DNA of 64,000 bases from RUG11690 sp045616665 (GCA_045616665.1 JAZLHE010000047.1:1-64000), one strand, 5' to 3'; numbered from the stretch's first letter, positions 1 through 8,896 are shown. A program made the numbers and translations. The notes: a model not told the origin generated them from the letters alone.

Positions 1-27
1 AGCCCGCCTCCGCTTCAATTGGTGTTG

Positions 28-35
28 CAAATATA
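28..35 (-). promoter_or_regulatory. Candidate -7 box facing left
   Basis: Read on the minus strand this is TATATTTG, matching the Bacteroidota -7 consensus TAnnTTTG. It would drive a gene lying beyond the left edge. No clear -33 element was seen. Confidence 0.4.
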
Positions 36-70
36 AATAAACGTCGCATGGGAATGACATCTGCCCCCCA

Positions 71-133
71 AAAAACAGCCTAATTTTTGTCCACTTGAGA
101 GCAACGTCTCAAAAACAGCCTAAAATTTGTCCA
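71..133. repeat. Two 23-bp direct repeats, 40-bp period
   Basis: Copies at 71-93 and 111-133 both begin AAAAACAGCCTAA and end TTTGTCCA, differing at two positions. Between them, 95-112 forms a perfect 6-bp hairpin (TTGAGA/TCTCAA, loop of six). Only two copies exist, so this is not a CRISPR array. It could be a pair of regulator sites or part of a structured leader read on the minus strand. Confidence 0.55.
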
Positions 134-227
134 TTACACCGGCTTTTCTTGAAAATATTGCCGTATAACGGGTATCATATTTTTTACTACTTCGCTATTC
201 ATACTAATGGATGTTTTTTCACGTCTG

Positions 228-235
228 CAAAAATA
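228..235 (-). promoter_or_regulatory. Candidate -7 box facing left
   Basis: Minus-strand TATTTTTG lies just past the terminator of the oxidoreductase gene. A transcript from here would run left across the 71-133 repeats, giving either a leader of about 200 nt for an unseen gene or a small RNA. Confidence 0.4.
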
Positions 236-251
236 CAAATTATTTTCCACA

Positions 252-286
252 AAAAATCCCCCTGGTTTGTTGCCAGAGGGATTTTT
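252..286 (-). terminator. Rho-independent terminator of PFOR
   Basis: A 14-bp stem with one wobble pair (252-265 with 273-286) surrounds a 7-nt loop and ends in a run of T on the minus strand. It lies about 50 bp downstream of the PFOR stop codon. Confidence 0.8.
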
Positions 287-292
287 GTTAAT

Positions 293-320
293 GTAGGGGC
301 GCAAAATTTTGCGCCCCTAC
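293..320. repeat. Perfect 28-bp palindrome
   Basis: The 14 bases GTAGGGGCGCAAAA are followed at once by their exact reverse complement. The palindrome sits between the PFOR stop codon and its terminator. GTAGGGGCG-type palindromes occur as dispersed intergenic repeats in many bacterial genomes, so this may be one member of such a family. As RNA it would form a strong hairpin that could protect the PFOR transcript end. Confidence 0.75.
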
Positions 321-335
321 GGTAGGATTTTCGAA

Positions 336-3300
336 TTATTTTTCTTCGCTCAGTTTCTTGTAGCCTTCGTAACGAAGTTTGGCGAACTGTTCGGTCTTGG
401 CAAACAGTTCCTTAGCTTCTTCTGGGAAGGTCTTAACCAAGGAGTTGTAACGAACTTCACCCATGATGAACTTCTGGAAGTCAGCCCAGTTAGGTTCTTT
501 GCTGTCCAAGTGGAAGCCGTTCTTGCCAGCTTCTTCTTCAGCCGGGTTGAATCTCCACAAGTGCCAGTAACCGCATTCAACTGCCAAGGCTTCTTCGTGT
601 TGCGTACGGCCCATACCCACCTTGATACCGTGGTTGATACAAGGAGCATAGCAAATTACCAATGATGGTCCGTGGTAAGCTTCAGCTTCCTTGATGGCCT
701 TGAAGTATTGAGCCTGGCTTGCACCCATAGCCACTTGAGCCACATATACATAACCGTACGATTTGGCAATCATACCAAGGTCTTTCTTGCGAACTTTCTT
801 ACCGGAAGCAGCAAATTTGGCTACTGCTCCGGCAGGAGTTGCCTTAGAAGACTGACCACCAGTGTTAGAATAAACTTCAGTATCAAGTACCAATACATTT
901 ACATCTTCGCCAGAAGCCAAAACGTGGTCTAAGCCGCCGAAACCGATATCGTAAGCCCAGCCGTCACCACCAAAGATCCATTGAGACTTCTTCACCAAGT
1001 GGTCTTTCAAAGCAGCGATTTGCTTGCAATAGTCGCAACTGCATTTTTCAACCATTGGGATGATCTTTTCTGCCAATTCGGCTGTCTTGTTGCCATCTTC
1101 GCGGTTGTCGATCCAAGCCTGGAACAGATCTTTAAGTTCTTTGCCGCAAGTATTGCAGTCGGCAATGGCTTCGCGCATTACGCGTTCAACGCGGTCACGC
1201 ATTTTGCGTGTAGCGGTGGCCATACCCAAACCAAATTCTGCGTTGTCTTCGAACAAGCTGTTAGCCCAAGCAACACCCTTGCCGCTTCTGTAGTTCTTGC
1301 AATATGGAGTAGCAGGAGCTGAACCACCATAAATAGAAGAACAACCTGTAGCGTTGGCAACAATCATTCTTTCACCGAACAACTGGGTGATACATTTAAT
1401 ATATGGAGTTTCGCCGCAACCTGCGCAAGCACCTGAGAACTCGAACAAAGGTTGTGAGAACTGGCTGTTCTTAACAGATGCAAACTTGTCGATGAGGTTG
1501 TCTTTGTAAGTAACCTTCTTCTGAGCATATTCCCAGTTCTTGGCTTCTTTCATTTGGCTTTCGAGAGGTTTCATCACCAAAGCTTTTTCCTTGGCAGGAC
1601 AAACGTCAGCGCAGTTGCCGCAACCGGTGCAGTCCAAAGCTGAAACCTGCATACGGAAATGCATTCCGGCAAATTCCTTTGGAGCCTTGATGTCGATAGC
1701 ATCCATACCCTTAGGAGCTTTCTTGAGTTCGGCATCAGTCATCACCACTGGACGAATAGCAGCGTGAGGACAAATCAATGAACATTGGTTACATTGGATA
1801 CATTTTGCAGGATTCCATTCTGGAACAACGGTAGCCACGCCACGTTTTTCGTAAGCGGTAGTGCCTGCCGGGAATGTACCGTCGATGATTTCCTTGAATG
1901 CGCTAACAGGAAGGTCGTTACCGCACTGTGCAACCATTGGACGCATCACTTTGTTGATGAATTCAGGATCGTTGGCATTGCTTTCGAATTGGAAATCGGT
2001 TGTGCAATCCAATTTTGCCCATTCGGCAGGAATTTCAACCTTGGTGATTTCACCACCACGGTCAACAGCCGCATAGTTCATATTGACAACGTCTTCACCC
2101 TTCTTGCCGTATGACTTAACGATGAATTTCTTCATTTGTTCAACAGCGAGGTCGTAAGGAATAACGCCGGAAATCTTGAAGAAGGCAGACTGAAGGATGG
2201 TGTTGGTTCTGTTACCCAAACCAATTTCAGCAGCAATCTTGGTAGCATCAATGATGTACATATTGATGTTGTTCATGGCCAAATATTTCTTCACGAAATC
2301 AGGGAGGTTCTTCTTGGTTTCAGCAACGCTCCACGGGGAGTTGTACAAGAAGGTACCGTTTTTCTTCAAACCGCGCAAACAGTCATATTTACGTAAGTAA
2401 GAAGGAACGTGAACGGCAACGAAGTCCGGAGTACCTACCAAATAAGGAGCCAAGATAGGCTGGTCGCCGAAACGGAGGTGTGAACAAGTGTAACCGCCGG
2501 ATTTCTTTGAGTCATAGTCGAAATATGCCTGGCTGTATTTGTTGGTGTTGTCACCGATGATTTTGATAGAGTTCTTGTTTGCACCAACGGTACCGTCAGC
2601 GCCTAAGCCATAGAACTTAGCTTCAAATGTACCCTTAGGAAGGATGGAGATTTCTTTACCAACCTTGAGTGACTTGTGGGTAACATCGTCGTTGATACCA
2701 ACGGTGAATTGGTTCATTGGCTTTGGAGCGGCAAGGTTCTTGTAAACTGCCAAGATTTGGGCAGGAGTGGTGTCTTTTGAAGACAGACCATAACGACCGC
2801 CGATGATCATAGGTTTCTTGTCGGCAGGAATATCTTTGCAAGAAGCGAAAGCTTCCACTACGTCAAGATACAAAGGATCGCCGTTAGCGCCAGGTTCTTT
2901 CGTTCTGTCAAGAACACAGATGCGTTCTACCGTTTCAGGAATAACGGCACCCATATATTTTGCCGAGAATGGACGATACAGGTGAACGCAAACGAGACCT
3001 AATTTCTTGCCGGCTTTGTTTTCTTTATCGATGACGGTTTTGATGACATCGGTAATAGAACCCATAGCGATGATGATGTCAGTAGCATCTTTTGCACCGT
3101 AGAATGTGAAAGGAGCATATTCACGACCTGTGATCTTGCTCATTTTCTTCATATATTTGGCTACGATATCAGGAAGTGCATCGTAATATTTGTTCTGCAA
3201 TTCGCGAGTCTGGAAATAGATGTCAGGATTCTGAGCAGTACCGCGGGTAACAGGATGTTCAGGATTCAAAGCACGTTCGCGATATTCTTCGAGAGCTTTC

Positions 3301-3893
3301 CAGTTGACAAGTTTCTTAACGTCATCCTGGTTGGTGGCTTCCACTTTCTGGATTTCGTGAGAAGTACGGAAACCGTCAAAGAAATGAACGAAAGGAACAC
3401 GGCCTTCGATAGCTGCCAAGTGGGCAACTGGAGCCAAGTCCATGATTTCCTGCACTGAACCGGTAGCGAGGAATGCGAAACCGGTTTGGCGAGCGCTCAT
3501 CACGTCGGCGTGATCACCGAAAATTGACAAAGCCTGAGCTGCCAAAGCACGTGCAGAAACGTGGAATACGCCAGGAAGCAATTCACCGGCAATCTTGTAC
3601 ATATTAGGAACCATCAGCAACAAACCTTGTGAAGCGGTGTAGGTTGTGGTGAGGGCACCAGCCTGCAATGAACCGTGAACGGCACCGGCTGCACCGGCTT
3701 CAGATTGCATTTCAACAACCTTCACGTTTTCTCCAAAAATGTTTTTTCTGCCGCCTGCACTCCATTCATCAATGTATTCAGCCATTGGTGATGACGGGGT
3801 GATAGGATAAATGGCGGCAACTTCGCTGAACATGTACGCAACGTGGGCCGCAGCGCAGTTACCGTCGCATGTCATAAATTGTTTTTTTGCCAT
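336..3893 (-). CDS. nifJ: Pyruvate:ferredoxin (flavodoxin) oxidoreductase
   Basis: This single-chain enzyme oxidatively decarboxylates pyruvate to acetyl-CoA and CO2, passing electrons to ferredoxin or flavodoxin in the cytoplasm, and is central to anaerobic energy metabolism. At 1185 residues it has the usual length of the homodimeric, fused form. The N-terminal pyrimidine-binding part is followed by a bacterial ferredoxin-like segment with two 4Fe-4S motifs (CIQCNQCSLICP from about residue 698, then CTGCGNCADVCP). A further cysteine set lies in GCAGCGETPY near residue 825, and the thiamine-diphosphate site is around GDGWAYDIGFGG near residue 980. The gene stands alone, with its own -7 box at 3992-3999 and a terminator at 252-286. 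Codon use looks that of a highly expressed gene. Confidence 0.97.
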   Translation of the reverse strand: MAKKQFMTCDGNCAAAHVAYMFSEVAAIYPITPSSPMAEYIDEWSAGGRKNIFGENVKVVEMQSEAGAAGAVHGSLQAGALTTTYTASQGLLLMVPNMYKIAGELLPGVFHVSARALAAQALSIFGDHADVMSARQTGFAFLATGSVQEIMDLAPVAHLAAIEGRVPFVHFFDGFRTSHEIQKVEATNQDDVKKLVNWKALEEYRERALNPEHPVTRGTAQNPDIYFQTRELQNKYYDALPDIVAKYMKKMSKITGREYAPFTFYGAKDATDIIIAMGSITDVIKTVIDKENKAGKKLGLVCVHLYRPFSAKYMGAVIPETVERICVLDRTKEPGANGDPLYLDVVEAFASCKDIPADKKPMIIGGRYGLSSKDTTPAQILAVYKNLAAPKPMNQFTVGINDDVTHKSLKVGKEISILPKGTFEAKFYGLGADGTVGANKNSIKIIGDNTNKYSQAYFDYDSKKSGGYTCSHLRFGDQPILAPYLVGTPDFVAVHVPSYLRKYDCLRGLKKNGTFLYNSPWSVAETKKNLPDFVKKYLAMNNINMYIIDATKIAAEIGLGNRTNTILQSAFFKISGVIPYDLAVEQMKKFIVKSYGKKGEDVVNMNYAAVDRGGEITKVEIPAEWAKLDCTTDFQFESNANDPEFINKVMRPMVAQCGNDLPVSAFKEIIDGTFPAGTTAYEKRGVATVVPEWNPAKCIQCNQCSLICPHAAIRPVVMTDAELKKAPKGMDAIDIKAPKEFAGMHFRMQVSALDCTGCGNCADVCPAKEKALVMKPLESQMKEAKNWEYAQKKVTYKDNLIDKFASVKNSQFSQPLFEFSGACAGCGETPYIKCITQLFGERMIVANATGCSSIYGGSAPATPYCKNYRSGKGVAWANSLFEDNAEFGLGMATATRKMRDRVERVMREAIADCNTCGKELKDLFQAWIDNREDGNKTAELAEKIIPMVEKCSCDYCKQIAALKDHLVKKSQWIFGGDGWAYDIGFGGLDHVLASGEDVNVLVLDTEVYSNTGGQSSKATPAGAVAKFAASGKKVRKKDLGMIAKSYGYVYVAQVAMGASQAQYFKAIKEAEAYHGPSLVICYAPCINHGIKVGMGRTQHEEALAVECGYWHLWRFNPAEEEAGKNGFHLDSKEPNWADFQKFIMGEVRYNSLVKTFPEEAKELFAKTEQFAKLRYEGYKKLSEEK

Positions 3894-3991
3894 AATCTTA
3901 TTTTTTAATGTGTTATGTTGATAGATATTATTTTATAATATATTGATTATCAATGCTTTATGATAAAATGAATGAATTTCATTAAGCTTTG

Positions 3992-3999
3992 CAAACTTA
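3992..3999 (-). promoter_or_regulatory. PFOR -7 box
   Basis: The minus strand reads TAAGTTTG, matching TAnnTTTG, about 100 nt ahead of the PFOR start. Confidence 0.55.
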
Positions 4000-4121
4000 C
4001 ACATTTTTTTTTATTTTTCATTTGCCATTTTACGCTTTTCTTTACATCGTTTTTTTTCAATATCTGAATCTTAATTTTCAAATTTTTTCATAGAAAACAG
4101 TCGGCATTTTAAATAATTGAT

Positions 4122-4129
4122 TATTTTTG
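4122..4129 (+). promoter_or_regulatory. -7 box of TPR/sigma unit
   Basis: TATTTTTG matches the Bacteroidota -7 consensus and is the only good candidate ahead of the TPR gene. No clear TTG at -33 is seen, so the promoter may need an activator or an alternative sigma factor. Confidence 0.5.
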
Positions 4130-4233
4130 CACTCGTGATTGGTTTTTAATATATTGTTTTGTTTATAAACCACTTGGTAACGGATATCTTATTAGAAACT
4201 AAATAGAAAAATCAAGCATTTATCAATATTAAA

Positions 4234-6330
4234 ATGAGGAAATTAATAATCACATCAAGTCTTTGCTTCTTTATCCTGATGTCTTTATGCGGTCAAGTCA
4301 CGCAAAAAGGGCTCGTTAAAGAGTATAACACCAATGGGAAAACGCTGTCCGGCGTGGGCATTTCCATCCCCAGCGCAACCGATTATCAGCCAACAATGTC
4401 AAATAGCGATGGCAGCTTTCAACTGTATTTCAGTCATCATAATGCTGGCGATTTGATCTATAACATTCGAATTATTAAGGACGATTATGAGATCGTAAAC
4501 ATCTATGATTTCAAAAATGGATGGAAATTGAGTCCGACCGACACGTTAACCATCGTTGTGGCCCATAGAAATGTCATTGCGGACAAGCGTTCCCACTATT
4601 ACAACATTATGGATCAATATACCGAAAAGGAATATAAGAAAAAGATTGCCTTCCTCAATGAAGAACTATCCCGGCAAAAAATTAACGTGGAAGAATTTCG
4701 CAAGAAAATTACGGATGCCGAAAGGGAACTGAAAAGAGCATACGATAAAATTGATGAGTACGCAGATATGTTTGCCCGTATCAACACGGAAACTTTTGAC
4801 AGCATCAGTCATCTTGCGCTTGATTATCTTCAGGAAGGGAAGGTAAATTTGGCCATCCAACTTTACGAAAATCAAAATTTAGTTGAGCAATTGAATAAAA
4901 AAGTCTCCATACGCAACCTGGCTGAAGAATCCATTCAGCAGATTATTCCCAAATTGCAAGAAGAAATCGCCTATCGCCAGATTGCCGGAGGTAAAAACAA
5001 CATTGAACAAATAGACCTGATTCATAATAGCATCATTTCCGCAAATCCCGACAATTTTGAATTCCAAAAAGATTATTTTTTGTTTCTTGTCGATGAGAAT
5101 GAACTTGACAAAGCCGAGGCCATCGGCACGAAGGCCTATTCCTTGGCCCAAAATCCCATGGAAAAGTCCACGACTTTGGGTCAGTTGGGGGTAATCCAAT
5201 ACCGGCAGGGGAACTATGAAAATGCGGAAAAACACCTGAAAGACGCACTTGCGGAAAACAGCAAATTGAAGGACGACAATTACGAATCCTACCTGATAAA
5301 CCAAACCCGCGAACTGAATATCTTAGCCAATATCTACATTGACGCGAAAAAATTCAACCAGGCCGAAGAATGCCTCAAAGAATGCGCGGAACTCGGACAG
5401 CAGCTGATAAAATACGACCAGGCCTACCTTGACAAATATTCTTCCACTTTGAGCAATATCTCCGAACTTTATAGAAGTATCGGTGAAATCAATGGCGACA
5501 GCATTATTTTGCACCAGGCATTGGAGTATAACCAAACCAGTCTCGACATACTTAAATCCATCTCCAATACCGATGGCTTTGACTTGCCCGGATATACGGC
5601 CATCAGATATCATAACAGAGGGACAATTTTTCTTGAATTGAATCAATGCGATTCTGCATTATATTATTTTCAGAAGTCCGATTCGTTGTGGGAAATCTAT
5701 TATCCGACAAACACAAACAAATACATAACCCATAGGAGCAGTACCCTCAACAGCCTTGCGATTACCTATTCCCGTCTCAATCAATATGCGAAAGCCCACC
5801 AGTATTTTGATAAAGTCTTGGCCATTTGCGACTCCTCCAATTCGACCATGCTGCTTAGAGAAACCTACATTGCCACACTCACGAGCAAAGGAGTTCTGCT
5901 ACGCCGGGAAAAGAAATACAAGGAAGCAATGGACATTTATCTTCATACACTGGCACTGCAAAAGGAATTGTCGGAAGACAGAAATGAAAAATTCTCACTG
6001 GCACAATCCAAATTATATGAAAACCTGGCCGTAGTTTCCTTCTTTTCAAAGGATTTTCAAAAAGCCGCCTCTTATTTCCAATTATCACGCGACCACGTCC
6101 TGGGACTCCAAAAGGAAAAGCACAAAAGCTTTGTGGCAGATGTGGCCAGATGTACCTACTACATTGCCTATTGCTACTATTTTCTTCACGATGCCAAACA
6201 TGGAATTCCCGAGTACAAAAAAGCCCGAAAAATATACTTGCAATTCAACAAGGCAACTCCGGGAAAATACAACAAGGTCTTGACCGATATCAACACAGAG
6301 ATGATGGAACTAAAACAATTTAAAAAATAA
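4234..6330 (+). CDS. Exported TPR-repeat protein with coiled coil
   Basis: This is a 698-residue exported protein of unknown specific function. A signal peptide spans residues 1-20 (cleavage near LCGQ). A carboxypeptidase-regulatory-like beta domain follows at about 22-100 (pattern GLV...LSGVGISIP...SDGSFQL). A charged coiled coil lies at about 130-185, and tetratricopeptide repeats with alternating A/Y/L helix signatures fill about 190-690. TPR arrays bind peptides or partner proteins, so a periplasmic scaffold or sensor role is likely (inference). It is first in a unit with the sigma factor 9 nt downstream and the C39-type membrane protein that follows. That membrane protein ends in a similar beta domain, so the two may meet in the periplasm. 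Confidence 0.85.
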   Translation: MRKLIITSSLCFFILMSLCGQVTQKGLVKEYNTNGKTLSGVGISIPSATDYQPTMSNSDGSFQLYFSHHNAGDLIYNIRIIKDDYEIVNIYDFKNGWKLSPTDTLTIVVAHRNVIADKRSHYYNIMDQYTEKEYKKKIAFLNEELSRQKINVEEFRKKITDAERELKRAYDKIDEYADMFARINTETFDSISHLALDYLQEGKVNLAIQLYENQNLVEQLNKKVSIRNLAEESIQQIIPKLQEEIAYRQIAGGKNNIEQIDLIHNSIISANPDNFEFQKDYFLFLVDENELDKAEAIGTKAYSLAQNPMEKSTTLGQLGVIQYRQGNYENAEKHLKDALAENSKLKDDNYESYLINQTRELNILANIYIDAKKFNQAEECLKECAELGQQLIKYDQAYLDKYSSTLSNISELYRSIGEINGDSIILHQALEYNQTSLDILKSISNTDGFDLPGYTAIRYHNRGTIFLELNQCDSALYYFQKSDSLWEIYYPTNTNKYITHRSSTLNSLAITYSRLNQYAKAHQYFDKVLAICDSSNSTMLLRETYIATLTSKGVLLRREKKYKEAMDIYLHTLALQKELSEDRNEKFSLAQSKLYENLAVVSFFSKDFQKAASYFQLSRDHVLGLQKEKHKSFVADVARCTYYIAYCYYFLHDAKHGIPEYKKARKIYLQFNKATPGKYNKVLTDINTEMMELKQFKK

Positions 6331-6339
6331 CATAAATTT

Positions 6340-6921
6340 ATGAACGACAGCACGTTAACGTATTTCTCGGAGCTCTCAGACCAAGAACTCCTGTCTCGTG
6401 TTGTCGCTCAGGATAAGGCGGCCATCGAATATTTCTTCTATTTCAGGTTTTATCCGATTTTTGAAAAAATCGTTCTCCATACCCTTCATAATCAGGTTGA
6501 AACGGAAGAATTAATCAACGAATTTTATATCTATCTTCAATCAGACAACTGGGCAAAGTTGAAGACTTTTGAATGGAAATCCTCCCTTTCAACTTGGCTT
6601 ACAGTCGTTGCTTCACGTTTTTTTGTGAAAAAGAAACAGGAATTGACTAAAATAGATGGCGAAAAGGTTCTAAATATTGACGACTTCACCAATGTTCTCA
6701 AAACAGAATCTACTTTGCCCATTACCCGTGCCGACTTATATGATGCCATCCATAAAATGCGCAATCCAAAGCATAAATGGGTATTGTTGTCAGAATTGAT
6801 GGGATACAGCACTGAAGAAATGGCCCGCGAAATGAATACCACGGTCGTCAATATTTATAATTACAAAAAAAGAGCAAAAATCGAATTGGTAGAACTGCTA
6901 AATGAGAAAAAAGATGTCTAA
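6340..6921 (+). CDS. RNA polymerase sigma-70 family factor (ECF-like)
   Basis: This 193-residue protein has the size and two-domain plan of an extracytoplasmic-function sigma factor. Region 2-like helices span about residues 12-95 (ELLSRVVAQDKAAIEYFFYF...TEELINEFYIYL) and a region 4-like helix-turn-helix spans about 130-188 (MGYSTEEMAREMNTTVVNIY...KKRAKIEL). Sequence similarity to the classic ECF groups is weak to the eye, so subgroup is not assigned. It lies 9 nt after the TPR gene, and its last codons overlap the start of the C39-like membrane protein. That is the usual arrangement of a sigma factor with its membrane anti-sigma partner. Likely targets are its own unit or the exported-protein operon starting near 8480 (inference). 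Confidence 0.85.
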   Translation: MNDSTLTYFSELSDQELLSRVVAQDKAAIEYFFYFRFYPIFEKIVLHTLHNQVETEELINEFYIYLQSDNWAKLKTFEWKSSLSTWLTVVASRFFVKKKQELTKIDGEKVLNIDDFTNVLKTESTLPITRADLYDAIHKMRNPKHKWVLLSELMGYSTEEMAREMNTTVVNIYNYKKRAKIELVELLNEKKDV

Positions 6922-8419
6922 ACCAGGTTATATATCAGACGAACTGATAGCCAAGTACCTTGAAGGGAAAGCTACTGCCGAAGAATGTTCCTTTGTGAAA
7001 TCTTACATTGAGGAACATCCCGAAGAATGGTTGTGGTTGGAAACGGCAGCTCGCGAAATTGCCTGTCAGGAACAGGAAAAAGAGAAAAAAAGTGGAATAT
7101 ACCAAAAGTCTTTGCTTGATAAAAAAGATATGGATGACGATGTCCGTTATGCCATTTCAGGACGTGGGAAAATAGCTTTTGCCGCTGAAGATGGCGAAGA
7201 CTGTTCCTGTGCCATTAAGGCCCAGCAACTCATTTTAAGCGATTATGGCATTTTTGTCTCGACTTCCGAACTCACTCGCGTGGCACGCGAAAACGGATGG
7301 TACATTGACCGTATGGGCAGCCCTATGGATTTCGTGGGAGAATTGCTCAATTACTACAACATTCCCGCCGTACAAATGCGAAATGCAAATGTATTTCATC
7401 TGATCCACGAATTAAGCCAAGGACACAAGGTCATTGTCGGCATTGACATAAACGACTTGAACCAAAGCCAACAATGGCAAGAGTATGATGACTTGTTGTT
7501 GGGCAAAGAGGCAAACCATGTGTTATTGGTCGCAAGCATTCAGACAGATGCCAGTATGCCAACGCAAATTGTGCTTTCAGATCCATCTCATACTGATAAT
7601 TCACGGACTATCAGCATGGAACAGTTTATGTCTGCCTGGGAAGATTCCGGCTATTTTATGGTGGCCACTACGCAACCGGCCCCGGTGGAATACAACCCCG
7701 GCATGCAATTTTTCGACTATGATCAAGGGCATATCAAGCAATTCGCAGACCTGACTTACAATGAAATCATCAAACGCCTGGCTGATGACGGATTTTTCCG
7801 CAATCCGAAACAAAAGACAATGGAACTCATTTTATGGCTTTCCTGCACGATGGGGTTGCTGGTCCTCGCCGGCTTTTTCATCTTCTATTTTTTCATTCCT
7901 TTTAATATGAAAGTTAACCTGCATGAAGACCTTGCCTACCATATTCCGAACCTGCCTTTGAAAAGTGGAAAAATCACGCTAAGTTATGGAAGTCAAAAAT
8001 CTCTTCAATTTGTCATCACTGAGAATCAAAAGGAAGTCATTATACCCGACTTGCCTCAAAAATATAGAAATACGGAAGCTCATCTGATTTTTGAAGCCGA
8101 CGGATTTGAAACTGTTGATACAACTCTTTTGCTACAAAAAACCATCAACATTTCCTATAGACATAACAACCAATTGGCCAAAATATTCGGAATCGTCATC
8201 GATAGTCAGAATGGACAATGTCTGTCGGGGGTTACACTCAAGGTGCAGAATCTTACAGTTCTGACTGACGAACAGGGTTGTTTCAACATAGACATCCCCT
8301 ACGCGCAACAAAGGCAGGTACAAACCCTCTATGCCCACAAAGACGGATATACGCTATGGACGGGAACCTACGAACCGTCAAACTGCAACCCGTGGAACAT
8401 CGTGCTTGAAAGACAATAA
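6902..8419 (+). CDS. Membrane anti-sigma-like protein with C39-type peptidase domain
   Basis: This 505-residue one-pass membrane protein has an unusual domain order. Residues 10-55 (ISDELIAKYLEGKATAEE...) resemble the short helical N-terminus of Bacteroidota anti-sigma/FecR proteins. Residues 95-258 form a C39-like papain fold: Cys103 in EDCSCAIKA, His206 in EANHVLLVASI and Asp227 in VLSDPS fit the triad, but the usual oxyanion Gln ahead of the Cys is not seen. One membrane helix spans about 310-334, preceded by basic residues, so the peptidase part should face the cytoplasm. The periplasmic tail ends in a carboxypeptidase-regulatory-like domain (about 425-505). It overlaps the sigma gene; ATG at 6914 is an equally good start. 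It is probably the sigma factor's regulator. Whether the peptidase is active is unknown. Confidence 0.8.
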   Translation: MRKKMSKPGYISDELIAKYLEGKATAEECSFVKSYIEEHPEEWLWLETAAREIACQEQEKEKKSGIYQKSLLDKKDMDDDVRYAISGRGKIAFAAEDGEDCSCAIKAQQLILSDYGIFVSTSELTRVARENGWYIDRMGSPMDFVGELLNYYNIPAVQMRNANVFHLIHELSQGHKVIVGIDINDLNQSQQWQEYDDLLLGKEANHVLLVASIQTDASMPTQIVLSDPSHTDNSRTISMEQFMSAWEDSGYFMVATTQPAPVEYNPGMQFFDYDQGHIKQFADLTYNEIIKRLADDGFFRNPKQKTMELILWLSCTMGLLVLAGFFIFYFFIPFNMKVNLHEDLAYHIPNLPLKSGKITLSYGSQKSLQFVITENQKEVIIPDLPQKYRNTEAHLIFEADGFETVDTTLLLQKTINISYRHNNQLAKIFGIVIDSQNGQCLSGVTLKVQNLTVLTDEQGCFNIDIPYAQQRQVQTLYAHKDGYTLWTGTYEPSNCNPWNIVLERQ

Positions 8420-8479
8420 ATCGTGATTTATCGTCACGTTTGTCGTCACAATTTCACAAAAACTTATATTATTTATCCA

Positions 8480-8487
8480 TAATTTTG
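8480..8487 (+). promoter_or_regulatory. -7 box of HTH/exported-protein operon
   Basis: TAATTTTG fits TAnnTTTG. Just upstream, 8422-8438 is a short inverted repeat (CGTGA/TCACG), and TCGTCAC is repeated at 8431 and 8443. These could be operator sites for the downstream HTH protein or recognition sequence for the nearby sigma factor. Confidence 0.4.
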
Positions 8488-8569
8488 CTCCTTTCAAAAT
8501 AAAAAAATGGAGTAGATGACTAAAAATGCTCAAAAGTGTACTCTAATACCAATAAATAGATGTACACCT

Positions 8570-8896
8570 ATGACTAAAATTCATATTGGCAAACTTATCA
8601 AGGAAAAGTTTCGCAATAGCGGCTATACCACCACTGAATTAGCCGCCATTCTCCATTGTGACCGCACAAACATTTATCGCATTTTCAACCGGCAAAGCAT
8701 TGACTGCGAATTGCTGAATAATATTTCGAAAGCGCTTCATTACGATTTTCTTAAAGAATATTCACTGCCAGAGACCCAGACACAGAATGAAATACAACTA
8801 ACCATCAAGTTTACGGATAAAAAAATCATTATCACCAAACCTGCCAATCTTAACATTGAGATTAACAATAAAAACGAAAAAATAAATTTCGAATAA
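8570..8896 (+). CDS. Small HTH (XRE-like) DNA-binding regulator
   Basis: About 108 residues from the ATG at 8570; an in-frame ATG at 8516 would add 18 residues of unconvincing sequence. The N-terminal half is a helix-turn-helix of the lambda-repressor/XRE type (GYTTTELAAILHCDRTNIYRIF). The tail is short, lysine-rich and beta-like. It is the first gene behind the promoter at 8480 and lies about 70 nt ahead of the exported-protein series on the same strand, so it probably regulates that series or itself. No partner toxin gene is adjacent. The function assignment rests on the HTH alone. Confidence 0.75.
   Translation: MTKIHIGKLIKEKFRNSGYTTTELAAILHCDRTNIYRIFNRQSIDCELLNNISKALHYDFLKEYSLPETQTQNEIQLTIKFTDKKIIITKPANLNIEINNKNEKINFE

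Larger units (their letters stand above)
1..251. other. Intergenic left edge, no gene seen
   Basis: No credible coding sequence is visible here. The stretch holds two minus-strand -7 boxes (28-35 and 228-235) pointing toward an unseen gene beyond the left edge, and a pair of 23-bp direct repeats with a small hairpin between them. It may be the leader region of that unseen gene. Confidence 0.5.
3894..4233. other. Divergent promoter region, no gene
   Basis: This 340-bp AT-rich gap separates the divergent PFOR gene and the TPR/sigma unit. It holds a minus-strand -7 box (3992-3999) and a plus-strand one (4122-4129), which implies an approximately 97-nt leader ahead of the TPR gene. No small open frame or structured RNA was recognised. 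Confidence 0.6.

Noticed and set aside
71..133. Possible CRISPR array from the 23-bp repeats
   Set aside because: Only two copies with a 17-bp interval, no further spacing on either side and no cas genes in the window.
309..665. Open frames running antisense through the PFOR gene
   Set aside because: They lack recognisable domains or starts and mirror a strongly coding gene on the other strand.
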